13,914 bases of DNA, taken from contig JBKPHP010000218.1 in the NCBI GenBank assembly GCA_046729895.1, positions 1 to 13,914 on the forward strand. The letters are read 5' to 3'. Below the pieces are notes generated by a model, which did no database searches, was not told the DNA's origin, and was given only the letters and a program-made list of their open reading frames with translations. Both the position numbers and the translations under genes were made by a program. Numbering within the stretch: position 1 is the stretch's first letter; every line of letters starts with the position of its first letter. Of the stretch, positions 1-5,507 are shown one piece after another. This DNA is from DASXBA01 sp046729895. Lineage in GTDB: Bacteria; Actinomycetota; Thermoleophilia; Solirubrobacterales; Thermoleophilaceae.

Positions 1-4
1 AGCT

Positions 5-371
5 GTGCTGGCCAAGCAGCCGCGGGAGGCCGGGGAGACAACCGGTCCTCGAGGAAAGTCCGGACACCGCAGGGCAAGGGTGGTCGGGAGATCCGACCCG
101 GGGAAACCCGCGGGAAAGTGCCACAGAAACACACCGCCAAAGCGCCGGGCATCACGTGAGTCCGGAGCCGGCAAGGGTGAAATGGTGCGGTAAGAGCGCA
201 CCGGCGGCGTGGCGACACGCCGGCCAGGCAAACCCCACCCGGTGCAAGGCCAAGCAGGGGCGATGAGGCTGCCCGCCGAGCCCCAGGTAGGCCGCAGGGC
301 CTTCGGGCCCCACCCGTTCGCGGGTGAGATAGATGGCTGCTCACGACAAGATCCGGCTTACAGGCCAGCTA
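5..371 (+). ncRNA. rnpB: RNase P RNA, bacterial class A
   Basis: This is the catalytic RNA of ribonuclease P, which removes 5' leaders from pre-tRNA. The conserved core is easy to see: the GAGGAAAGTCCGG block at 51-63, the GCCACAGAAA block near 119-128, the GGTAAGAGCGCACC block near 188-201, AGGCAAACCCCACC near 226-239, and the AGATAGATGGC block near 329-339 followed by the 3' end. The ends are set by pairing. Positions 7-13 pair with 363-369 (helix P1) and 16-21 pair with 335-340 (helix P2). The gene therefore seems essentially complete, with the mature 5' end only a few bases from the window edge. A length of about 365 nt is normal for the class. The translated reading frames inside it are meaningless. 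Confidence 0.97.
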
Positions 372-375
372 CGGG

Positions 376-405
376 AAGGGCCCCGCCCCGTGCGGGGCCT
401 TTCCT
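376..405 (+). terminator. rnpB terminator hairpin
   Basis: Positions 376-386 pair with 392-402 around a 5-base loop, giving an 11-bp stem with one G-U pair, rich in G and C. A short pyrimidine run (TTTCCT) begins at 400. The hairpin starts five bases after the end of rnpB, which is the expected place for its intrinsic terminator. The T-run is weak, as is common in high-GC actinobacteria. Confidence 0.75.
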
Positions 406-419
406 ATGGGCTCTCGCGC

Positions 420-443
420 GGCCCCTTCCCCGTAAAGGGGGCC
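420..443 (+). terminator. second hairpin, possible backup terminator
   Basis: GGCCCC at 420-425 can pair with GGGGCC at 438-443 around a loop of about 12 bases. It lies 15 bases downstream of the first hairpin and before fdhD. It could be a tandem terminator insulating fdhD from the highly expressed rnpB, but the stem is short and there is no T-run. Confidence 0.35.
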
Positions 444-512
444 TGTCCTCTTCCGCCATGGATGGGCGGGCCGCCCGGAGGAGCCGCCGGCGTGGAGGTG
501 GTTGCCCGCCTG

Positions 513-518
513 TAGCGT
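513..518 (+). promoter_or_regulatory. candidate -10 hexamer for a leaderless fdhD mRNA
   Basis: TAGCGT fits the actinobacterial TANNNT -10 consensus and ends seven bases before the GTG at 526. This spacing would place transcription initiation at the start codon itself. No clear -35 is visible. Confidence 0.35.
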
Positions 519-525
519 TCCGGGA

Positions 526-1338
526 GTGACGGTCACCGTCGATCCCCACGTCGCGGTCACGTGGATCGAGCGCATGGCACCAGGCGCCGGATTCGAGCGG
601 GCCCGCGACGAACTGGCGGTGGAGGAGCCGCTCGAGATCCGGGTGGATGGCAAGCCGCTCGCGGTGGCGATGCGCACTCCGGGCGAGGACGAGGAGCTCG
701 CCGTCGGATTCCTCGCGAGCGAGGGCCTGATCGACGGGCACGACGACCTCGTCCGGGTGGGGCCCACCGCCGACCTCGCCGCCAACGTCGTCGAGGTCCG
801 CACGCGGTCCGGGCTCCGACGTGACCCCGCGGACGAGCGGCGCTTCTACATGACCTCTTCCTGCGGCGTGTGCGGCAAGGCAGCGCTCGAGTTCGTCCAT
901 CGGGAATCGCCGCCCGCCCGCCCGAGCGACCCGATCGAGCCCGAGCTGGTGCTGCGACTGCCCTACGAGGCGCGGGGCGGCCAGCCCGGCTTCGAGCGCA
1001 CCGGGGGGCTCCACGCCACGGCGATCTTCGAGCCGAATGGCCGGATGCTGGTCCTGCGGGAGGACGTCGGGAGGCACAATGCAATGGACAAGGCGCTCGG
1101 TGCGTTGCTCCTCCAGGGGCGCTGGCCGCTGTCCGGCTTGCTCGGTTGTCTCAGCGGTCGTGCCGGCTTCGAGCTGGTCCAGAAGGCCAGCGTCGCTGGA
1201 CTGGCCGGGGTGGTGGCGGTAGGGGCCCCGTCGAGCCTCGCCGTGAACCTGGCCAGCGAGCGCGGAATGCTCCTGTGCGGATTCGTGCGCGGGGACTCGT
1301 TCAACGTCTACGCGGGAGCGGATCGGCTCTCGAGCTGA
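526..1338 (+). CDS. fdhD: FdhD, formate dehydrogenase accessory sulfurtransferase
   Basis: FdhD passes sulfur from a cysteine desulfurase to the molybdenum bis-MGD cofactor so that formate dehydrogenase becomes active; it works in the cytoplasm. The family signatures are all present in order: ELAVEEPLEIRV near the N-terminus, the sulfur-carrying SSCGVCGK motif with its CxxC pair, HATA, REDVGRHNAMDK, SGRAGFELVQKA and the final VGAPSSLAVNLA...GFVRGDSFNVYAG. With the GTG start at 526 the protein is 270 residues, normal for the family. An in-frame TTG at 502 would add eight residues, but it has GGAGG only 3 bases away and would overlap the candidate -10. ATG 574 is another possible start. No formate dehydrogenase subunit is in the window, so its client enzyme must be elsewhere (inference). 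Confidence 0.95.
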   Translation: MTVTVDPHVAVTWIERMAPGAGFERARDELAVEEPLEIRVDGKPLAVAMRTPGEDEELAVGFLASEGLIDGHDDLVRVGPTADLAANVVEVRTRSGLRRDPADERRFYMTSSCGVCGKAALEFVHRESPPARPSDPIEPELVLRLPYEARGGQPGFERTGGLHATAIFEPNGRMLVLREDVGRHNAMDKALGALLLQGRWPLSGLLGCLSGRAGFELVQKASVAGLAGVVAVGAPSSLAVNLASERGMLLCGFVRGDSFNVYAGADRLSS

Positions 1339-1403
1339 CGTCATTTCACGTTTCGAGCCGACGCGGACGGGCGAATACGACGACATTCCCGCGCGGGAGA
1401 GGA

Positions 1404-1832
1404 ATGCCTTCGGCGACACGCCAGCCACAGGCTCACAGCGCATACTGCCCCCACTGCCACCTGCTACTCGAACGGCGGGCCGGCCGAGGCTGGCCTACCG
1501 AGCCGATGCGCTGCCCCCACTGCCGGCTATTGGTCGGGGTGGGACGTGCGAGGCCCACCCCCGCGGCCGAGCCCGGCGCCCGGGGGAGCGCGGCCGGGGT
1601 CTTCGCCCACGAGGCGAAGCGCTCGGGCGGAGGGGATGACGCGTCCGCGGATGAGATCTGCGCTGCGATCCGCCGCGTGGCTGACGAGCTCGGCGCCCGC
1701 CCGGAGCGACTGCTGATGGTCGACTACCAACAGCACGCGTCGGAGGACGAGAGCCTGCCCGCGCTCGGGGAGGTGTTCTCGGCCTACGGGAGCTGGAAGC
1801 GCGCGCGCCGGGCAGCGGCAGCCGACGGCTGA
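1404..1832 (+). CDS. small zinc-ribbon protein with an HNH-associated-repeat-like C-terminus
   Basis: This 142-residue protein has two CPHC knuckles, C15/C18 (YCPHC) and C37/C40 (RCPHC). They are spaced like a four-cysteine zinc ribbon that could bind one Zn. After an Ala/Gly-rich linker comes a helical segment (about 82-140) with the pattern EICAAIRRVADELGARP ... FSAYGSWKRARRAA. It resembles the homing-endonuclease-associated repeat (helix, short loop, then FGSW..A), a presumed DNA-binding module. The catalytic HNH part itself is absent. The ATG at 1404 has a GGGAGAGG ribosome site just upstream. The cytochrome gene follows 32 nt after the stop. The real function is unknown; DNA or RNA binding is an inference. 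Confidence 0.75.
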   Translation: MPSATRQPQAHSAYCPHCHLLLERRAGRGWPTEPMRCPHCRLLVGVGRARPTPAAEPGARGSAAGVFAHEAKRSGGGDDASADEICAAIRRVADELGARPERLLMVDYQQHASEDESLPALGEVFSAYGSWKRARRAAAADG

Positions 1833-1864
1833 GGGCCCGCACGTGGATTAGAGTGCCGGGGCCC

Positions 1865-2350
1865 ATGGCCGTGGTGCTCATCCTGCTGCCGTTCGTGCTG
1901 CTCGGGATCGGGGCCATCTTCGTAGCCTTCACGGGAGGCCCGAGCGCCGCGCGGGAGGCGTATCTGAGCGGGGGAGGAGGAGCCTTCCGGGTGGTGATCC
2001 CGCTCCTCTATCTCGCCCTCGGGATCGCCGTTCCCGCTGCGGTGATCGCCTCGCACGGCGAATCCGAGGGCGGTGTCGGCCACCTCGAGCAGTCGGGGCT
2101 TAGCCCCCGCGAGGAACACGGCAAGGAGCTCTTCAAGCACACCTGCGCCAGCTGCCACAACCTCGACGCGGTGAACGCTCGGGGTGTGACCGGCCCCGAC
2201 CTTGACAAGATCGGCAACGTCACGAAGCAGCGCGTCCTCAGTGCCATCAAGGTCGGGGGAACGGGCCAGCGGCGAATGCCCTCGGGCCTGCTTCAGGGAG
2301 ACGATGCCGAGGACGTGGCTCTGTACGTCTCCAAGGTCGCCGGGCAGTAG
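1865..2350 (+). CDS. membrane-anchored monohaem cytochrome c
   Basis: From the ATG at 1865 the protein is 161 residues. It has two hydrophobic helices (about 1-23 and 41-63), then a soluble domain with one c-type haem site. The CASCH motif supplies the haem thioether cysteines C94 and C97 and the proximal ligand H98. GPDLDKIG follows, and M138 in RRMPSG is the likely sixth ligand. This is the class I cytochrome c fold, placed on the outer face of the membrane and suited to carrying electrons to or from a respiratory complex. A GTG at 1853 would add four residues. However, TAGAGT at 1849-1854 looks like a -10 and sits 10 bases before the ATG, which favours the ATG. No oxidase or quinol-cytochrome c reductase gene is nearby, so the redox partner cannot be told. 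Confidence 0.88.
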   Translation: MAVVLILLPFVLLGIGAIFVAFTGGPSAAREAYLSGGGGAFRVVIPLLYLALGIAVPAAVIASHGESEGGVGHLEQSGLSPREEHGKELFKHTCASCHNLDAVNARGVTGPDLDKIGNVTKQRVLSAIKVGGTGQRRMPSGLLQGDDAEDVALYVSKVAGQ

Positions 2351-2422
2351 AAAGAACCCGCTCTTTGCGGAGGGCTTTCCGTCCGGCGGCAGCGGTTCCC
2401 TGGTAGCATGCCGCCGTCCATC

Positions 2423-2556
2423 CAGCCGAAGCTCCTCGCGAAGAGAGGAGCGTGGGGGAACCAACAGGCCGGACGGCCAGGGGCGAATCGCCGCGATGCT
2501 TCGTGGTGTAGCGCGACTCTTTCCGCGCGAGCCCGCCAGCTAACCCCGCAGGCCAG
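2423..2556 (+). promoter_or_regulatory. c-di-AMP riboswitch (ydaO/yuaA type)
   Basis: The leader carries the conserved ydaO/yuaA landmarks in the right order. These are GCCGAA (2425-2430), a P2 hairpin formed by GCTCCTC (2431-2437) and GAGGAGC (2445-2451), GGGGGAACCAA (2454-2464), CAGGGGCGAATC (2479-2489ff) and the 3' signature GCGCGAGCCCGCCAGCTAAC followed by CCCGCAGGC, up to 2553. The class binds two molecules of c-di-AMP and usually turns expression off when the ligand is high. It mostly controls wall hydrolases and K+/osmolyte transport. The downstream start codon lies 15-20 bases after the aptamer, so control may act by hiding the ribosome site. TAGCAT at 2404-2409 is a possible -10. The ends are approximate. 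Confidence 0.9.
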
Positions 2557-2570
2557 AAGAAAGAGGGCCG

Positions 2571-2936
2571 ATGCAGACCTCCGGTGCCCGCGCGCTACGG
2601 GAGGATGACCAGGAAATAAACCGCCGGGCGACGCGGTTCGAGCGGGCCCCGGCCGATCCGGCGCCGCATCGGCCACGCGGTTTCGAAACCGCCCCGGCCG
2701 ATCGGGCGCCGTACCGGCCACATGGTGTCGAGCGGCCCGCCACGGCCGAGCGCCGCACCATCACGATCACGGGCCACCCCGTGCCGCCGCGACGCCGGCG
2801 CTCGCCGGCCAGCCGGCCCTCCCCGGCCAAGCAGCACATCGCCGCTCGGCCGGACCGCCTGGCGCTCTGGGCGTTCCTCTTGGGGCTGTTCCTGGTGCTC
2901 GTGGCGGCTGCCACGGCGAACGCCGCACCTGTCTGA
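2571..2936 (+). CDS. small Arg/Pro-rich repeat protein with C-terminal membrane segment, under a c-di-AMP riboswitch
   Basis: This is a 121-residue protein I do not recognise. Residues 1-95 are polar and probably disordered, rich in Arg, Pro and Ala. They contain about 2.5 copies of a 15-residue repeat: FERAPADPAPHRPRG (23-37), FETAPADRAPYRPHG (38-52) and a degenerate third copy from V53. Residues 98-118 form one strongly hydrophobic helix, preceded by RPDR and ending TANAAPV. The helix could be a tail anchor, with the basic N-terminus in the cytoplasm. It also resembles a signal peptide with an AxA site, placed unusually at the very C-terminus. The start has a purine-rich site (AAGAGGG at 2561-2567) directly after the riboswitch. 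The regulatory context suggests a role at the cell envelope or in osmotic balance (inference). Confidence 0.72.
   Translation: MQTSGARALREDDQEINRRATRFERAPADPAPHRPRGFETAPADRAPYRPHGVERPATAERRTITITGHPVPPRRRRSPASRPSPAKQHIAARPDRLALWAFLLGLFLVLVAAATANAAPV
2637..2760 (+). repeat. 45-nt in-frame tandem repeats
   Basis: Two clear 45-nt units (2637-2681 and 2682-2726) share CCCCGGCCGAT (2647-2657 and 2692-2702), GGCGCCG and CGGCCAC at matching positions. A third, decayed unit begins at 2727. They encode the 15-residue FE(R/T)APAD repeats of the small membrane protein. Confidence 0.75.
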
Positions 2937-2972
2937 GCCCCAGGCACACGGCCGGGCCCTTGCTGTGCGGTC

Positions 2973-3022
2973 GGATCAGGCATCCAGAGTCCCGTTTCCG
3001 CTCTTGGATCGGGCATCCGGAG
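2973..3022 (+). promoter_or_regulatory. paired operator-like repeats, GGAT-N5-ATCC twice
   Basis: Two 17-bp direct repeats, 2973-2989 (GGATCAGGCATCCAGAG) and 3006-3022 (GGATCGGGCATCCGGAG), differ at only two positions. Each is itself an inverted repeat, GGAT-N5-ATCC. Their 33-bp offset is close to three turns of B-DNA, so two bound dimers would lie on the same face. They sit about 50-100 bp upstream of the probable -10 of the AhpD-like/HxlR-type operon. That suits binding by a dimeric regulator, plausibly the HxlR protein encoded downstream (inference). Confidence 0.55.
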
Positions 3023-3070
3023 GGCGCCTAGCTGCGTATCACCTGTGGAGCGAGAGCCGGTCGTTTTCCC

Positions 3071-3076
3071 TATACT
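3071..3076 (+). promoter_or_regulatory. -10 box for the AhpD-like/HxlR operon
   Basis: TATACT is a near-consensus -10 hexamer in an otherwise GC-rich region. It would start a transcript near 3083, leaving a leader of about 30 bases before the ATG at 3114. No good TTGACA-like -35 is seen 16-18 bp upstream, which would fit a promoter that needs an activator. Confidence 0.5.
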
Positions 3077-3113
3077 CACGATCAATAAGCGACCGGCAGA
3101 AAGTGAAGTCCGG

Positions 3114-3677
3114 ATGAAGACGAAGGAAAGCAGGTTCCAGATCCACGACGAGTTGACGGCACCCGAGCGCAGCATGCCGGTCCTCAAGGGTGCCCTGGCC
3201 GGCGGAGGGCAGCTCCCCAACTTCATCGGCGTGTTGGCCGGCTCATCCGCGACGCTGCGGGCATACGCGCGCTTCCGCTCTGAGCTCCGCCACGGTGCCC
3301 TTCCGTGGGCCACCCAGCAGCGCATCGCGCTGGCGGTCGCGGAGCAGCAGCGGAGCGAATACGCGCTCTCGACCTTGCCGCGCACAGCTCGCGAGGCCGG
3401 ACTGGGGTTGGACGAGATCGCCCTCGCACGCGAGTTCGACTCACGCGACGAGCGCGAGGCGACGCTCCTGCGCTTCGTTCGGGCCCTGCTCGAGAGCGAG
3501 GGTCCGCCACCGCTTCACGTGCACGAGGAGGCCCGGGAAGCCGGCTGGACCGACGAGCAGATCCTCGAGACGGTTGCTCACGTGGCACTCTCCAGCTTCG
3601 GCAACCTGGTCACGCGGGCCGGTGACGTGCCGGTGGACGGCTCGGGCGAGGAATCGCGGCTCGCGCAGGCCGCCTAG
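3114..3677 (+). CDS. carboxymuconolactone decarboxylase/AhpD-fold protein lacking the catalytic cysteines
   Basis: This 187-residue all-helical protein matches the AhpD/CMD family over its whole length. It has LPNFIGVLAGSSATLRAYARF at the N-terminus, AVAEQQRSEYAL at the usual catalytic helix, AGLGLDEI, and REAGWTDEQILETVAHVALSSFGN in the second half. Active peroxidase members have E-x4-C-x2-C-x3-H. Here E77 is kept, but the three following positions are S81, A84 and L88, so the redox CxxC pair and the His are all gone. Alkylhydroperoxidase activity through the usual chemistry is therefore unlikely; a sensing, binding or other role must be considered. ATG 3114 is preferred over an upstream in-frame GTG (3045), because that GTG lies before the TATACT box. 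An HxlR regulator gene follows after 17 nt, probably in one operon. Confidence 0.85.
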   Translation: MKTKESRFQIHDELTAPERSMPVLKGALAGGGQLPNFIGVLAGSSATLRAYARFRSELRHGALPWATQQRIALAVAEQQRSEYALSTLPRTAREAGLGLDEIALAREFDSRDEREATLLRFVRALLESEGPPPLHVHEEAREAGWTDEQILETVAHVALSSFGNLVTRAGDVPVDGSGEESRLAQAA

Positions 3678-3694
3678 CCCCCGCAGGGACTACG

Positions 3695-4060
3695 ATGGAG
3701 GCCATGGTCGGCGGCTCGGTAACCGAGACCAGGCCAGGCAAGGCCTCTGCCGCGAACCGCGAACCCTGCTGCTCCCTCTACCACCGGGCGGTCGAGCTGG
3801 TCGGCAAGCGCTGGACCGGGGCGATCCTGATCGTGCTGATGGAGGGGCCGCTCCGGTTCTCGGAGATCCGGCAGCTCGTGCCCGACCTCTCCGACCGACT
3901 CCTGTCGGAGCGCCTCAAGGAGCTCGAGGCCGAGGACATAGTGGAGCGCAGGGTGATCGACGCGATTCCCGTCCGCGTCGAATACGCGCTCACCGGCAAG
4001 GGCCAGGCTCTCCAGCCGGCCGTCCGGGCGCTGAAGAGCTGGGCTAACGACTGGCTCTAG
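3695..4060 (+). CDS. HxlR-family winged-helix regulator, YodB/HypR-like
   Basis: This DNA-binding regulator is 121 residues long. The core ELVGKRWTGAILIVLMEGPLRF-SEIRQLVP-LSDRLLSERLKELEAEDIVERRV is the family's winged helix-turn-helix, and ALTGKGQALQPAVRALKSWAND forms the last helix. Just before the core is a cysteine pair, C25-C26 (EPCCSLYH). In YodB and HypR of Bacillus a cysteine in this region senses quinones, diamide or hypochlorite through disulfide or adduct formation. A similar redox-sensing role is plausible here. An alternative ATG at 3704 would shorten the protein by three residues and has TACGAT (3691-3696) as a leaderless-type -10. The AhpD-fold gene lies 17 nt upstream and is the likely co-transcribed target, together with the paired repeats at 2973-3022. 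Confidence 0.9.
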   Translation: MEAMVGGSVTETRPGKASAANREPCCSLYHRAVELVGKRWTGAILIVLMEGPLRFSEIRQLVPDLSDRLLSERLKELEAEDIVERRVIDAIPVRVEYALTGKGQALQPAVRALKSWANDWL

Positions 4061-4119
4061 GCCCTGGCCGCCGTCCCGTTAGGGTTCCGGCCCTCGCTGC
4101 CCCGACCAGAAGGAGCTCG

Positions 4120-5469
4120 ATGGCCGACCAGCCGAAGACCGCAGATGACGTCAAGGCGATCGTCGGCGAGCGGGACATCCGCTTCGTCCGCCTCTGGTTC
4201 ACCGACATTCTGGGCCAGCTGAAGAGCTTCTCGATAAACGCGGCCGAGCTGGACGACGCCTTCGAGGGGGGCATGGGCTTCGACGGCTCCTCCATCACCG
4301 GGTTCAACGCGATCGAGGAGTCCGACATGATCGCGATGCCCGACATCTCGACCTTCAAGGTCCTCCCCTGGCGTCCGGAGGACAAGGGTGTTGCGCGCAT
4401 GTTCTGCGACGTCGTCACTCCCAGTCGCGAGCCCTACGAGGGTGACCCGCGGCACGTGCTGCGCCGGGCGCTGGAGCGAGCCAGCGAGCTCGGCTTCGAC
4501 GGCTTTTACGTCGGGCCGGAGCTCGAGTACTTCTACTTTCGGCACGCCCGGCCCGGGAACGACGGTCCCGAGATCCTCGACGAGGGCGGCTACTTCGACC
4601 TGACCACGCTCGACGCGGGCTCGGACGTGAGGCGCGAGACCGTGCTCGCCCTGGAGGAGCTGGGGATCCACGTGGAGTACACCCACCACGAGGTCGGCCC
4701 GTCCCAGCACGAGATCGACATGCGTTACAAGGACGGGCTCGAGATGGCGGACGACACCATGACCTATCGCATCACGGTCAAGGAGTACGCCATGAAGTAC
4801 GGCTGGCACGCGACGTTCATGCCCAAGCCGCTGTTCGGCGAGAACGGCTCGGGCATGCACACGCACCAGTCGCTGTTCAAGGACGGCCGCAACGCCTTCT
4901 TCGACGAGGACGACCAGTACTTCCTCTCAGACACCGGCAAACAGTTCATCGCGGGCCAGCTCAAGCACGCGCGCGAGATCACCTCCGTATTCGCGCAGTG
5001 GGTGAACTCCTACAAGCGGCTCTTGCCCGGCTTCGAGGCGCCGGTCTACTGCGCCTGGTCACGGCGCAACCGCTCGGCCCTGGTGCGCGTGCCGCTCTAC
5101 CACCCCGGCAAGGAGCAGGCAACTCGCGCCGAGATCCGCTGTCCGGACCCGGCGTGCAACCCCTACCTCACCTTCGCCGCCCTGCTGATGGCCGGCCTTG
5201 AGGGGATCGAAAAGGGCTACGAGCTGCCCGAGCCGATGGAGAAGAACCTGTACCACATCAGCCCTGAGGATCGGAAGCGACTCGGCATCGAGCAGCTCCC
5301 GGAGACGCTGGGCGAGGCGATCGAGCTCACGGCCGAGTCGGAGCTCGTGCTGCGCACTTTCGGGGAGCACATCTTCAACCGCTACATCGAGATCAAGCGG
5401 CAGGAATGGGAGGACTACCGGGTGCAGGTCACCCAGTGGGAGCTCGATAGGTACCTGTCGATCCTCTAG
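4120..5469 (+). CDS. glnA: glutamine synthetase, type I (short, alpha-like)
   Basis: The enzyme joins ammonia to glutamate using ATP. At 449 residues it lacks the roughly 25-residue insertion of the I-beta class and so resembles the I-alpha group. Landmarks are FDGSSITGFNAIEESDM (54-70), the metal-binding glutamates E134 and E136 in GPELEYF, EVGPSQHEID (191-200), NGSGMHTHQSL (242-252) with metal ligand H247, and RAEIRCPDPACNPYL (336-350). Y378 in NLYHISPE aligns with the adenylylated tyrosine of the beta class. However, the short form argues against that control. The arginine that mediates glutamine feedback in the Bacillus enzyme (GFVRIEES) is replaced by alanine (A64). AAGGAG at 4110-4115 is a good ribosome site. 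It may be an additional glutamine synthetase besides a housekeeping one elsewhere (inference). Confidence 0.95.
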   Translation: MADQPKTADDVKAIVGERDIRFVRLWFTDILGQLKSFSINAAELDDAFEGGMGFDGSSITGFNAIEESDMIAMPDISTFKVLPWRPEDKGVARMFCDVVTPSREPYEGDPRHVLRRALERASELGFDGFYVGPELEYFYFRHARPGNDGPEILDEGGYFDLTTLDAGSDVRRETVLALEELGIHVEYTHHEVGPSQHEIDMRYKDGLEMADDTMTYRITVKEYAMKYGWHATFMPKPLFGENGSGMHTHQSLFKDGRNAFFDEDDQYFLSDTGKQFIAGQLKHAREITSVFAQWVNSYKRLLPGFEAPVYCAWSRRNRSALVRVPLYHPGKEQATRAEIRCPDPACNPYLTFAALLMAGLEGIEKGYELPEPMEKNLYHISPEDRKRLGIEQLPETLGEAIELTAESELVLRTFGEHIFNRYIEIKRQEWEDYRVQVTQWELDRYLSIL

Positions 5470-5502
5470 ACGCGCCCGCTCGACGACCGGGCGGGTCCGT
5501 CT
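5468..5502. terminator. hairpin between convergent glnA and the DUF255 gene
   Basis: CGCCCG at 5473-5478 pairs with CGGGCG at 5488-5493. AGACG at 5468-5472 pairs with CGTCT at 5498-5502 across a four-base bulge. The structure begins inside the glnA stop codon and ends six bases before the stop of the gene on the other strand, so it could end transcription in both directions. No T-run is present. Confidence 0.55.
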
Positions 5503-5507
5503 GAGCC

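Noticed and set aside
528..540. Perfect inverted repeat GACGGT-C-ACCGTC at the fdhD start
   Set aside because: It falls on the first codons of fdhD and short GC palindromes are common here; no second copy or further support as an operator.
1387..1398. 12-bp palindrome TCCCGCGCGGGA overlapping the zinc-ribbon gene's ribosome site
   Set aside because: As a hairpin it would leave only a 4-bp stem, and it may be chance in GC-rich sequence; no evidence that it regulates.
358..1443. Long minus-strand open frame (361 codons) opposite rnpB's end and fdhD
   Set aside because: It mirrors the codon structure of fdhD in GC-rich DNA, has no family resemblance, and runs through the terminator hairpin.
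2351..2370. Short overlapping hairpins after the cytochrome stop (AAAGA/TCTTT and CCGC/GCGG)
   Set aside because: Stems are only 4-5 bp and mutually exclusive, too weak to call a terminator.
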